Below are positions 8,889 to 16,930 of a stretch of 64,000 nt of DNA, in pieces. The first letter of the stretch is position 1, and the number at the start of each line of letters is the position of its first letter. Under the pieces are notes generated by a model. That model had not been told where the DNA came from, made no database searches, and saw nothing but the letters and a program-made list of their open reading frames with translations. Source of the stretch: Hasllibacter sp963833115 (GTDB lineage: Bacteria; Pseudomonadota; Alphaproteobacteria; Rhodobacterales; Rhodobacteraceae); the NCBI GenBank assembly GCA_963833115.1, contig CAWHWS010000002.1:1364001-1428000 (forward strand), in the 5' to 3' direction. A program made the translations under genes and the position numbers.

Positions 8889-10439
8889 TCAGGCGTCGCG
8901 CATGTCCACCGTCTTGACGTCGGCGCCGGGGGGGTCGCCGCGGCGCAGGTGGAGGCGGTTGAGGGCGGTGACGTAGGCCCTGGCGCTCGCCACGACCGTG
9001 TCCGCGTCAGAGGACTGCCCCGAGGAGATGCGCCCCTCCTCCTCGAGCCGGACGGTGACGGAGCCCTGCGCGTCCGTGCCGCCGGTGACGGCGTGCACCT
9101 GGTAGAGCGCGAGCCGCGCGCCGTGGGGGTAGAGCGCCTTGACCGCGTTGAAGGTGGCGTCGATGGGCCCGTTGCCGCCCTGCTCGGTCGAGCGCTCCTC
9201 GCCGTTCACGCGCAGCGTGAGGGCGGCGGACTGCCCCTCGGTGCCGGCGACGACGCGCAGGTGCACCACCTCGATCGCGCGGGTGCCCGGCGCGCTCGAC
9301 TGGTCCTGCACGAGGGCCACGAGGTCGTCGCCCGTGATCTCCTTCTTGCGGTCGGCCAGCGCCTTGAAGCGGACGAACACGTCGCCGAGCTGGTTGTCCC
9401 CGAGGTCGTAGCCGAGGCCCTGCAGCTTGGAGCGGAGGGCGGCGCGGCCCGAATGCTTGCCCATGACGATGGAGGTCTCGGTCAGGCCGACATCCTCGGG
9501 GCGCATGACCTCGAACGTCTCGCGGTTCTTGAGCATGCCGTCTTGATGGATGCCGCTCTCGTGGGCGAAGGCGTTCTTGCCGACGATGGCCTTGTTGTAC
9601 TGCACCGGGAAGCCGGAGACGGAGGCGACCATGCGGCTGGCCTGCATCAGGCGGGTGGCGTCGATCCCGGTCTCGTAGGGCATGATGTCGGCGCGCACGC
9701 GCAGCGCCATCACCACCTCCTCGAGGGCGGTGTTGCCGGCGCGCTCGCCCAGGCCGTTGATCGTGCACTCGACCTGCCGGGCGCCGCCCTCCACGGCCGC
9801 GAGGGAGTTGGCCGTCGCCATGCCGAGGTCGTCATGGCAATGGGTGGCGAAGGTGACGCCGGCGGCGCCCTCCACCTCCGCGATGAGGCGGCGGATGAGG
9901 GCCGCGCTCTCGGCCGGGGCGGTGTAGCCGACGGTATCGGGGACGTTGATCGTGGTGGCCCCGGCGCGGATGGCGATGTCCACGGTGCGCGCCAGGAACT
10001 CCCATTCGGTGCGCGTCGCGTCCATGGAGGACCACTGCACGTCATCGCAGAGGTCGCGGGCATGGGTGACGCAGTCGTGGATGCGCTGCGCCATCTCGTC
10101 CATCGTGAGGTTCGGGATCGCACGGTGCAGCGGCGATGTGCCGATGAAGGTGTGGATGCGGGGGCGGCGCGCGTGGCGCACGGCGGCCCAGGCGCGGTCG
10201 ATGTCGCCGATCCGGGCGCGTGCGAGGCCGCAGATGACGGCGCGCTCGGCGCGTCGGGCGATCTCGGAGACGGCCTCGAAGTCGCCCTGGGAGGCGATGG
10301 GGAAGCCGGCCTCGATGATGTCGACGCCCATCTCGTCGAGGATCTCGGCGATCTGGAGCTTCTGGTCGTGGGTCATGGTGGCGCCGGGCGATTGCTCGCC
10401 GTCGCGCAGGGTGGTGTCGAAGATCTTCACGCGGTCCAT
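8889..10439 (-). CDS. leuA: 2-isopropylmalate synthase
   Basis: A 516-residue enzyme that condenses 2-oxoisovalerate with acetyl-CoA, the first committed step of leucine synthesis. The N-terminal HMGL-like TIM barrel carries DTTLRDGEQSPG at residues 7-18 and the metal-binding HxH in FATHCHDDLGMATAN. The C-terminal half holds the leucine-sensing regulatory domain, so feedback inhibition is expected. Full family length. ATG at 10439 follows AGGAAGG. Upstream on the same strand lie a Leu-rich leader peptide and two competing hairpins (10463-10544), so expression is probably also controlled by attenuation. Confidence 0.95.
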   Translation of the reverse strand: MDRVKIFDTTLRDGEQSPGATMTHDQKLQIAEILDEMGVDIIEAGFPIASQGDFEAVSEIARRAERAVICGLARARIGDIDRAWAAVRHARRPRIHTFIGTSPLHRAIPNLTMDEMAQRIHDCVTHARDLCDDVQWSSMDATRTEWEFLARTVDIAIRAGATTINVPDTVGYTAPAESAALIRRLIAEVEGAAGVTFATHCHDDLGMATANSLAAVEGGARQVECTINGLGERAGNTALEEVVMALRVRADIMPYETGIDATRLMQASRMVASVSGFPVQYNKAIVGKNAFAHESGIHQDGMLKNRETFEVMRPEDVGLTETSIVMGKHSGRAALRSKLQGLGYDLGDNQLGDVFVRFKALADRKKEITGDDLVALVQDQSSAPGTRAIEVVHLRVVAGTEGQSAALTLRVNGEERSTEQGGNGPIDATFNAVKALYPHGARLALYQVHAVTGGTDAQGSVTVRLEEEGRISSGQSSDADTVVASARAYVTALNRLHLRRGDPPGADVKTVDMRDA

Positions 10440-10462
10440 GGGTGTGGCCTTCCTGCCTGTCT

Positions 10463-10510
10463 CCGGCGCTGGTCCCGTCCGAGCGCGCAGCGCCGGGGGG
10501 GGGCGCGCTC
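10463..10510 (-). promoter_or_regulatory. Putative leucine attenuator (competing hairpins) upstream of leuA
   Basis: Two mutually exclusive stems can form in the leuA leader transcript. Stem A pairs GAGCGCG (10510-10504, which includes the last two bases of the leader-peptide stop) with CGCGCTC (10487-10481). Stem B pairs CCGGCGCTG (10496-10488) with CAGCGCCGG (10471-10463), a perfect 9-bp stem. The 5' arm of B lies in the loop of A, and the 3' arm of A lies in the loop of B. A ribosome at the leader stop would block A and allow B; a ribosome stalled on the Leu codons would leave A free. Stem B lacks a clear U-tract and ends close to the leuA ribosome binding site, so it may act on translation or through Rho rather than as a classic terminator. 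Confidence 0.6.
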
Positions 10511-10544
10511 AGCGGAGGCTAAGGAGGAGGAGGAGGTCGGCCAT
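10509..10544 (-). CDS. leuL: leu operon leader peptide (MADLLLLLSLR)
   Basis: An 11-codon ORF on the leuA strand, 69 bp upstream of the leuA ATG, encodes MADLLLLLSLR and then TGA. Six of the ten codons after Met are leucine: four CTC and one CTT in a row, then one more CTC. This is the classic signature of a leucine attenuation leader, here directly ahead of 2-isopropylmalate synthase and overlapping a pair of competing hairpins. A promoter-like sequence places transcription start within a base or two of the ATG, so the peptide may be translated from a leaderless mRNA. It is too short for gene finders. Leader function is inferred from composition and position. Confidence 0.72.
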   Translation of the reverse strand: MADLLLLLSLR

Positions 10545-10551
10545 GTGGGCG

Positions 10552-10579
10552 AGCCTAGCGATCCGGGCGGCGGGATCAA
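10552..10579 (-). promoter_or_regulatory. Putative sigma70 promoter of the leuA leader
   Basis: On the minus strand TTGATC (10579-10574) is separated by 16 bp from TAGGCT (10557-10552). Both boxes are close to the alphaproteobacterial housekeeping consensus. The predicted start point is near 10545, immediately before the leader ATG at 10544. No other convincing promoter is visible between here and the divergent SDR gene. Confidence 0.5.
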
Positions 10580-10594
10580 CCGCGAAGGGGAGGC

Positions 10595-10650
10595 GGGGGG
10601 CTGCCGCCCCCCGGGCCCCCCGCTCCAAGGAGGGGCGGGCCCCTCCTTGG
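10595..10650. repeat. GC-rich hairpins between leuA leader and SDR gene
   Basis: Two inverted repeats lie in the divergent intergenic region. One is a G6/C6 pair (10595-10600 with 10607-10612) followed by GGGCCCCCCG, similar to the 3' half of the palindromic repeat seen after bchH. The other is a perfect 11-bp stem, CCAAGGAGGGG (10625-10635) with CCCCTCCTTGG (10640-10650), around a CGGG loop. Because the flanking genes are divergent, these cannot be terminators of either gene. They are probably dispersed intergenic repeats. Confidence 0.5.
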
Positions 10651-10702
10651 AAATCCGCCCCGCCGCCTGGCCCGGAGGACGCGCCCGGCTAGGTCGGGTG
10701 GG

Positions 10703-11368
10703 ATGGAACGGGTTCTGGTGATCGGGGCGTCGGGCGGGATCGGCGGCGCCATGGCGGCGGAGGCGGCGCGGCGGGGCGCGGCCGTGGAGGCGCTCTCGCG
10801 CTCGGGCGGGGGGCCGGACCTCACGGAGGAGGCCGCCGTCGCCGCGGCGCTGGGCGCGCTCGAGCCCGGGTTCGACGCGGTGGTCGTGGCGTCGGGCGCC
10901 CTGGCGCCGGGCCGGGAGGCGCCGGAGAAGCGCATCGCCGAGGTGACGCCCGAGGGGCTCGCCGCGGCGTTCGCGGTGAACGCGATGGGGCCGATGATCG
11001 CGCTCAAGCACGCGCTGCGGCTGATGCCGCGGGACCGGGCCTGCGTCTTCGCCGCGCTGTCGGCGCGGGTGGGGAGCATCGGGGACAACGCCATCGGGGG
11101 GTGGCATTCCTACCGCGCGTCGAAGGCGGCGCTCAACCAGCTCATCCACGGCGCGGCGGTGGAGATGGCGCGCACGCACAAGGGGGCGGCGGCGATCCTG
11201 CTGCATCCGGGCACCGTGGCGACGCCGTTCACCGCGGACTACGCGGGGCGGCACGGCACGATCCCGCCCGAGGAGGCGGCGCGGCGGCTCTGGGACGTGA
11301 TGGAGGGGGCCACGCCGGAGATGTCGGGCGGGTTCTACGACAACGCCGGGGAGGCGATCGCGTGGTGA
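10703..11368 (+). CDS. SDR family NAD(P)-dependent oxidoreductase (C-factor/CsgA-like)
   Basis: A 221-residue short-chain dehydrogenase/reductase. The cofactor-binding glycine motif is GASGGIGGAMA at residues 8-18, and the catalytic YxxxK is YRASKAALNQL near residue 138, with the Ser in AALSARVGSIGDN. The short, simple fold and the LHPGTVATPF motif resemble C-factor-type SDR proteins, whose substrates are unknown. Its stop overlaps the start of the photolyase gene (GTGA), so the two are probably co-translated. The ATG at 10703 has no strong ribosome binding site. Confidence 0.85.
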   Translation: MERVLVIGASGGIGGAMAAEAARRGAAVEALSRSGGGPDLTEEAAVAAALGALEPGFDAVVVASGALAPGREAPEKRIAEVTPEGLAAAFAVNAMGPMIALKHALRLMPRDRACVFAALSARVGSIGDNAIGGWHSYRASKAALNQLIHGAAVEMARTHKGAAAILLHPGTVATPFTADYAGRHGTIPPEEAARRLWDVMEGATPEMSGGFYDNAGEAIAW

Positions 11369-12894
11369 GCCCGCGGCTCGTCCTGGTGCTGGGGGACCAG
11401 CTCAACCCCGAGCTCTCGGCGCTGCGCGAGGCGGACCGGGGGCGGGACGTGGTGGTCATGGCGGAGGTCATGGACGAGGCCACCTATGTCGACCATCACC
11501 CCAAGAAGATCGCCTTCCTCTTCAGCGCGATGCGGCACTTCGCGGCCGAGCTGCGGAGCGACGGGTGGGAGGTGCGCTACTCCAAGCTGGACGACCCGGA
11601 GACCGGCGCCTCGATCGTGGGCGAGCTCATGCGCCGGGCGCAGGAGTGCGGCGCGGCGGAGGTGCTGGCGACCGAGCCGGGGGAGTTCCGCCTGATCGCC
11701 GCGCTCGAGGCGTGCCCGGTGCCGGTGCACCAGTTCGAGGACGACCGGTTCCTGGCCTCCCACGCGCGGTTCGAGGCCTGGGCCGAGGGGCGCCGCGAGC
11801 TGCGGATGGAGTGGTTCTACCGCGAGATGCGGCGCGGGACCGGCCTCATGATGGAGGAGGGCGCGCCGGCGGGGGGCAAGTGGAACTACGACCACGACAA
11901 CAGGAAGCGGCCGCCCAAGGCGTTCGACGGGGCGGCGCCGATGCGTTTCGCGCCGGATGCGACGACCGAGGAGGTGCTGCGCGTGGTGCGCGAGCGGTTC
12001 CCGTCGAATCACTATTCCCAGGACGGGTTCTGGTTCGCCGTGACGCGGGCGCAGGCGCGCCGGGCGCTGGCGCATTTCGTGGCCGAGCTGCTGCCGGCGT
12101 TCGGCGACCATCAGGACGCGATGATGGCGGGGGAGCCGTTCCTCAACCACGGGATCGTGGGGCTCTACATGAACGCGGGGCTGCTGGGCCCGATGGAGGT
12201 CTGCCGCGCGGTCGAGGCGGCCTGGCGGGCCGGCGACGTGCCGATCAACGCGGCCGAGGGGTTCGTCCGGCAGGTGATCGGATGGCGCGAATACGTGCGG
12301 GGGGTCTATTTCCGCGAGGGGCCGGACTACGCGGCGCGCAACGCGCTGGGCCACGAGCGCGAGGTGCCGGCGTTCTACTGGTCGGGCGAGACCGACATGC
12401 GGTGCGTGGCCGAATGCGTGGGCCAGACGATGGAGGAGGCCTACGCCCACCACATCCAGCGGCTGATGGTGCTGGGCAACTTCGCGCTGCTCGCGGGGGT
12501 CTCGCCGCAGGGGATGCAGGACTGGTTCATGGGCGCCTACGCGGACGCCTACGAATGGGTGATGTCGGCCAACGTGATCGGCATGAGCCAGCACGCGGAC
12601 GGGGGGGTGATGGCGTCCAAGCCCTACGTGTCGTCGGGGGCGTATATCGACCGGATGAGCGATTACTGCGGCGGGTGCGCGTATTCGGTGAAGACGAAGG
12701 TCGGCGAGGGGGCGTGCCCGTTCAACCTCCTGTACTGGCACTTCCTGGACCGGCACCGCGCCCGGTTCGAGGGCAATCCCCGGATGGGCAACATGTACCG
12801 CACCTGGGACCGGATGGACGAGGGGCGGCGGGAGGCCGTGCTGCGCGAGGCGGAGGCGTGGCTCGGGCGGATGGAGGCGGGGGAGCGGGTGTGA
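11365..12894 (+). CDS. cryB: Iron-sulfur bacterial cryptochrome/photolyase (FeS-BCP, CryB/PhrB type)
   Basis: A 509-residue flavoprotein of the FeS-BCP group, which repairs (6-4) photoproducts and in Rhodobacter sphaeroides (CryB) also affects photosynthesis gene expression. The N-terminal antenna-binding domain starts LVLVLGDQLN. The FAD-binding helical domain includes EGFVRQVIGWREYVRGVY and AYEWVMSANVIGMSQHADGG. The four cluster cysteines are visible: one in MRCVAEC and three in DYCGGCAYSVK and EGACPFN. The GTG start at 11365 overlaps the SDR stop (GTGA); another GTG three bases upstream is possible. Placed about 12 kb from the photosynthesis cluster. Confidence 0.9.
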   Translation: MSPRLVLVLGDQLNPELSALREADRGRDVVVMAEVMDEATYVDHHPKKIAFLFSAMRHFAAELRSDGWEVRYSKLDDPETGASIVGELMRRAQECGAAEVLATEPGEFRLIAALEACPVPVHQFEDDRFLASHARFEAWAEGRRELRMEWFYREMRRGTGLMMEEGAPAGGKWNYDHDNRKRPPKAFDGAAPMRFAPDATTEEVLRVVRERFPSNHYSQDGFWFAVTRAQARRALAHFVAELLPAFGDHQDAMMAGEPFLNHGIVGLYMNAGLLGPMEVCRAVEAAWRAGDVPINAAEGFVRQVIGWREYVRGVYFREGPDYAARNALGHEREVPAFYWSGETDMRCVAECVGQTMEEAYAHHIQRLMVLGNFALLAGVSPQGMQDWFMGAYADAYEWVMSANVIGMSQHADGGVMASKPYVSSGAYIDRMSDYCGGCAYSVKTKVGEGACPFNLLYWHFLDRHRARFEGNPRMGNMYRTWDRMDEGRREAVLREAEAWLGRMEAGERV

Positions 12895-13000
12895 GAGGAG
12901 GTCCGCCGTGCGGGCGGAGCGGTCGCCCGATATCGGACCTCGGATGCCCGGCCGCCTCGTGGGGCCATACATGTGGGACCGTTCCGGATCCCGGCCCCTG

Positions 13001-13639
13001 CTAGCCCTTCGCGATCCTCCGCCTGATGCGCGACAGGCTCTCGGGCGTGAGGCCGAGATAGCTGGCGATGAGGTATTGCGGCACGCGGGCGGCGACCTCG
13101 GGACGGGTGCGCACGAAGGTGCGGTAGCGCTCCTCGGGCTGAAGGGTCAGCAGGCGGCCCGCGCGCCGCTGCGAGCCGATGAGGGCCTGCTCCAGCATCA
13201 GCCGTCCGAAGCGCTCGATGGCATGGTCGGCGCCGTAGCCCTCCTCCAGGACGGCGCGGGGAAGCGCGATCACCGACGAGGGCTCGAGTGCCTCGAAGCT
13301 CTGCTCGGCGGGGGCCTGGGCGAGGAAGCTCTCGGCATCGGTGACGACGAGGCCGGCGTCGAAGAACTGGCCGGTGCGCTCGGTCCCGTCCTCGGGGTCC
13401 TGGAAGTAGTAGCGCAGCAGGCCGCGGTGGACGAAGAACAGCTCGCGCGCGACGTCCGGCGCGCGCAGCAGGTGATCGCCCTTGCCGGGCAGGCGGTGGC
13501 GAAGCCCCGCCTCCAGGCGCGCCATGGCCGCCGCGCCCGGCACGAGCGGGGCGACCGCGCCGCGCAGGAGCGCCGCGAAGGCCGCCACCGCCTCGGCGCG
13601 GCCCGCCATGCCGCCCGCCGCCTCCCGCCCGCCCACCAT
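13001..13639 (-). CDS. Crp/Fnr family transcriptional regulator
   Basis: A 212-residue protein with a cyclic nucleotide-binding-type beta roll (residues about 45-150; GDHLLRAPDVARELFFVHRG) and a C-terminal winged-helix segment ending PQYLIASYLGLTPESLSRIRRR, the recognition helix. It lacks the N-terminal Cys cluster of FNR, so it does not sense oxygen through an iron-sulfur cluster, and the cAMP-binding signature is not evident. It lies in a partly decayed stretch, just downstream of the epimerase remnant on the same strand. Related regulators often control the neighbouring oxidoreductase, here apparently lost. The effector is unknown. Confidence 0.82.
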   Translation of the reverse strand: MVGGREAAGGMAGRAEAVAAFAALLRGAVAPLVPGAAAMARLEAGLRHRLPGKGDHLLRAPDVARELFFVHRGLLRYYFQDPEDGTERTGQFFDAGLVVTDAESFLAQAPAEQSFEALEPSSVIALPRAVLEEGYGADHAIERFGRLMLEQALIGSQRRAGRLLTLQPEERYRTFVRTRPEVAARVPQYLIASYLGLTPESLSRIRRRIAKG

Positions 13640-13654
13640 GCCGCCGTCTCCTCA

Positions 13655-14236
13655 TCGCCTCGCGCGCCGGGATGGCCCTCCATCCGCCGCTGCGGGCCAT
13701 GAGCCGGTCGAAGGCCGCATGGTCCATCATGACGGGCGCGTCGAACATGTATCGCATCTCGACCATCTCGCCAGCGGCGGGTCGGAAGAGCCCGGCGGCC
13801 CGCGGAGGCGCAGCGGCGGCGCGCCCTCGGGCCGGGCCACCGCGCAGGCCTCCCGCACGCTCATGGGCGGCAAGGATGGCAGGTGCCGGGCCCGGCCCCG
13901 GGCCTCCGGTCGATCCGCGAGGGCGATATGGGCCCGGGCCGGACCGGGCAGATGGGCGAAGCCGTGCGGCGCGTCCGGATCGCCGATCCAGTCGATGGTC
14001 CGCCCGTTCGGCACGGCTGGCCGAAACCGCTCGCCGAGCGCGGAGACCGCGACCTCGGGGCCGAAGAAATCGGTCGCGCGGCCCGGGGCGGCGCGCGTCC
14101 TCCCCGAAGCGTGCGCGGCGAGCGGGCGCCCTGACAGCTCGGCCCGCACCCGGCCCTCGCGGGTGATCGCCTCCGAGGGCAGCCCCTCGTGCAGGGTGCC
14201 CGCGACGCCGTGGCCCGCATCGCCGAGGATCGTCGC
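13655..14236 (-). pseudogene. Remnant of an NAD(P)-dependent epimerase/dehydratase-like gene
   Basis: Two frames together give the middle and end of an extended-SDR epimerase-like protein. The first, reading down from about 14236, contains REGRVRAELSGRPLAAH, RATDFFGPEVAVSALGER and DWIGDPDAPHGFAHLPG. The second, reading down to about 13655, contains MVEMRYMFDAPVMMDH, the usual C-terminal segment of the same protein type. The join needs a frameshift near 13780-13830. The N-terminal Rossmann fold is missing; the frame instead runs into remnants of a membrane protein. I read this as a decayed gene. Family assignment is from remembered sequence patterns. Confidence 0.6.
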
Positions 14237-14239
14237 CCC

Positions 14240-14782
14240 CTGCCGGAGGAGGACCGTCGAGATCGGGATCGTCCGGAGACCCGCCGGAAGACCCGCGCGC
14301 ATCGGCTCGCCCACCCCGCGCGCATAGGCGTCGAACGCCTCGTGGAGGGCCGCGATGGCGGCGCGGGCGGCGTCGCCGGCGGCCGGGTCGACATGGGCCG
14401 AGGCGAGGCCCGGCATCAGGATCAGCCAGCGCACGATCCCGGGCGCCTGGCGAAGCCCGCGAGCACGCCGAAGGCGACGATCGCGGGACCCATGGCGCCC
14501 TCCACCCGCAGCGCCGGGCGCGGCACGATGGCCAGCGGGATCAGGGCGAGGGCGTGGACGAGGCCGCCTAGTCGCCGGAGAAGACGGCGACGGACTGGTC
14601 GAGGATCATCGGCAGGGTCGCCGCCGGCGGCGCCCCGAGCGAGGCGGGCCACTCGGTCGCGGGGGCGAGGATGAGGACCGCGCCCCATATCGTGGCGAAC
14701 TAAAAGAGCAGGAGCGCGGATGCCGCCGGCAAGCGGCGTCGTGCGGCCCGAGGCGGGGAGGTGTGGGAGGTCAGATCGGTCA
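14240..14782 (-). pseudogene. Remnant of a small integral membrane protein (DUF4386-like)
   Basis: Starting at an ATG at 14782 the minus strand reads MTDLTSHTSPPRAARRRL and then a hydrophobic segment ending ALLLF. There it hits a TAG, after which the same frame continues FATIWGAVLILAPATEWP and ends at a second TAG after DQSVAVFSGD. Similar hydrophobic sequence continues in other frames (LVHALALIPLAIVPRP, then VRWLILMPGLASAHVDPA). The whole resembles a four-to-six-helix DUF4386-type protein broken by at least two stops and shifts. The likeness to DUF4386 is tentative; that the gene is broken is clear. Confidence 0.5.
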
Positions 14783-14870
14783 TGGGTTCGCAGGCCTCGT
14801 TTCGGTCATCGTGATGGGGCCCGTGATGCGCCGGCCGCGGCCGATGCGCCTCGACCCGGGGTAGGGCGCG

Positions 14871-15686
14871 TCAGAACGGCGGCAGGCCTTCGCCCGCGCG
14901 GGCCAGTGCGAGCAGCGTCAGCCCGGCCCAGCCGGCGGCGATGGGCGGCAGCGTCCAGGCCACCGCACCTGCGGGCAGCACCGCGAGCAAGGCGAGGGCC
15001 GCGAGGGGCAGCGCCTGCATCGCGTGCACCCCCAGGAAATGGGAGATGCGGTAGTCGCCCCCCGCCAGCGACCAACCGGTCAGCGGCACGAACGGCCCTT
15101 GGGCGGGATCGACGCCGACGAAAGGACCTCCGTTCGCGCCCATCGCGCTGCCGGTCTGCGCGCCGAGCCAGCCCGCCAGGACGCAGCCCAGCATCGCCGC
15201 GAGCGGCAGCGGGTTCTCGGCGATGCCCGACCAGCCGCCCCGCAGGACGGCCGCCGCGAGCGCCAGCCCAAGCACGAACGGCACGGCGACGAGCACGCCC
15301 GCGCCCGCGGCCATGACCGTGCCGCCGATGGCGTCGAATGGAGTCGCGTCGTTGAAATGCGAGCGCACGCCGCGTCCGGCCTGGATGGACAGGAACGCGG
15401 CTTCGTAGACGATGACGACGGCGAAGAACGCGAGGCCCCCGCGGGCGACGGGATGGGCCTGCCACGCCTCCGGCAGGAGCCGGACCGCGAGCAGCACGGT
15501 GACCCCGTGCATCGCGAGCGACAGGTGGAACTTGAGCGGCTCGAGCCAGAGCGCCTCGTCGTCGAGCACGCGGCGGTCGAGGCCGAGCATCAGGAGGCCC
15601 AGCGGGATCGCGACGACGGATAGGAGGATCGCCGCGCGCAGGGCGATGCTGCCGGATGGGAGTGTGAGGGGTGCGAGGGACGTCAT
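14871..15686 (-). CDS. Multi-pass membrane protein of unknown function
   Basis: A 271-residue, very hydrophobic protein with about seven predicted membrane segments, for example ALRAAILLSVVAIPLGLL, MHGVTVLLAVRLL and GLAFFAVVIVYEAAFLSI. Conserved-looking polar spots between helices include DRRVLDDEALWLEPLKFH and GDYRISHFLGVHAMQALPL. These two histidine-containing patches could bind a metal or heme, but I see no known motif. ATG at 15686 is the first start giving an amphipathic N-terminus. It lies between decayed genes and a LysR regulator on the same strand. Function unknown. Confidence 0.65.
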   Translation of the reverse strand: MTSLAPLTLPSGSIALRAAILLSVVAIPLGLLMLGLDRRVLDDEALWLEPLKFHLSLAMHGVTVLLAVRLLPEAWQAHPVARGGLAFFAVVIVYEAAFLSIQAGRGVRSHFNDATPFDAIGGTVMAAGAGVLVAVPFVLGLALAAAVLRGGWSGIAENPLPLAAMLGCVLAGWLGAQTGSAMGANGGPFVGVDPAQGPFVPLTGWSLAGGDYRISHFLGVHAMQALPLAALALLAVLPAGAVAWTLPPIAAGWAGLTLLALARAGEGLPPF

Positions 15687-15864
15687 GGCAGGCTCCGGGC
15701 GAGGGCGCCGCGCGGGGGCGCGGCGATCGCCGTCCACCTTGCCGGACGGCCGCCGCCGCCTCATTGACGTCGGATAGGACTCGCAGGTGCAGGGCCGAAT
15801 TGTCTCTCTCGGCGAACGCACTGGCGCATCGCCGGCCCCGCTCGATCGCAGGATCGAGCACGGG

Positions 15865-16815
15865 TTATCGCGTTTGGTGAACGTCCTCCTTGACCTGCTC
15901 ACGCAGGGTGTCCGACAGCCATGCATGCACGGGGTTCTCGGCGTCGCGTCGATGCCGGACGGCGCGAACGGCGAAGGTCGGGCTCGTGAAGGGCAGCGGG
16001 ACGTGGCGCAGTCCGAAGCGGGCGCAGCAGGTCTGCGCCACCCGGCGCGGGAGGGTGGCGACGAGGCCGGACTCGGCGAGGATCGACAGCGCCGGGAAGA
16101 ACTGAGGCACGGTCGCGCGGACCGTTCGGCGCAACCCGAACCCGCCGAGCGCCATGTCCACGACGCCGCGCGCCACGCCCTCGGGCGCGACCAGCAGATG
16201 CGGCGCGTCCGCATAGGTGGCGGGCGTGAGGTCCTCGAAGATCGGATGGTCCGCATGCGCGGCCAGCACGTACGTCTCGACGTAGAGCGTCTCGGCCCGG
16301 AACGAGCGCCTCTCGGGGCGGGCCGGCAGGGTCTCGAAGAAGCCGATGGCCAGATCGACACGCCCGTCCGTCAGCGCCGCGAGCGCGCCTTCGCTCGACA
16401 ACGTCTGCGAGTGCAGCCCGATGCGCGAGCCGATCCCGGCCACGTGGGAGATCAGCGCCGGAAGGAGCGTCGCGAGTTCGTAGTCGAAGGCGGCGATGCG
16501 CACGGACGCCTCGCTCTTCACGGGGTCGAACGCGGCCGGCGAGGCGACCGAGGCCGACAGGAGCCGCGCCGCCCGCCGGATCCCGGGCTCCAGGGCATGC
16601 GCGCGGGCCGTCGGCTCGAGCCCGTGCGCCCGGCGCACGAAGAGCGGGTCGTCGTAGAGCTCGCGCAGCCGCTTCAGCGCATGGCTCACGGCGGGCTGGG
16701 TGAGGCCCATCTCCGTGGCGACGCGCGTCGCCTTGCGGTGCCGCATCAGCCCGAGAAACACCATGAGGAGGGTCCCGTCGAGCCGCCGCAGATCAATGCT
16801 GTTTATATCACTCAT
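15865..16815 (-). CDS. LysR family transcriptional regulator
   Basis: A 316-residue LysR-type regulator. The N-terminal winged helix-turn-helix covers residues about 8-66 (ATRVATEMGLTQPAVSHAL, with recognition part LKRLRELYDDPLFVR). The C-terminal periplasmic-binding-like effector domain follows (VRIAAFDYELATLLPALI onward). It is transcribed away from the ABC transporter operon across a 115-bp AT-richer gap, the usual arrangement for a LysR protein and its target. The effector is unknown; a sugar or polyketide-like ligand of the transporter is plausible. Confidence 0.9.
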   Translation of the reverse strand: MSDINSIDLRRLDGTLLMVFLGLMRHRKATRVATEMGLTQPAVSHALKRLRELYDDPLFVRRAHGLEPTARAHALEPGIRRAARLLSASVASPAAFDPVKSEASVRIAAFDYELATLLPALISHVAGIGSRIGLHSQTLSSEGALAALTDGRVDLAIGFFETLPARPERRSFRAETLYVETYVLAAHADHPIFEDLTPATYADAPHLLVAPEGVARGVVDMALGGFGLRRTVRATVPQFFPALSILAESGLVATLPRRVAQTCCARFGLRHVPLPFTSPTFAVRAVRHRRDAENPVHAWLSDTLREQVKEDVHQTR

Positions 16816-16930
16816 TCGGCGTATTCATTATCATCTATAGCGGCCGATGTGTAGCCTCCCGTCACGATGGTCCGACGTGGGGAACCTGCGACCGGGCCGG
16901 CGTTCAACGAAGAAGAACGGGGAACCCATC
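16816..16930. promoter_or_regulatory. Divergent LysR/ABC-transporter control region
   Basis: This 115-bp gap between the divergent LysR and binding-protein genes contains an AT-rich patch (about 16817-16845, ATTATCATCTATAG) that stands out from the GC-rich surroundings. It probably holds the LysR operator and both promoters. I see no perfect T-N11-A palindrome. A GGGGAA-type ribosome binding site lies just before the ATG at 16931. Confidence 0.4.

Noticed and set aside
10463..10496. Stem B before leuA as a standard intrinsic terminator
   Set aside because: The hairpin is strong but followed by AGACAGGCAGGAAGG rather than a U-tract, so I call it only a regulatory hairpin.
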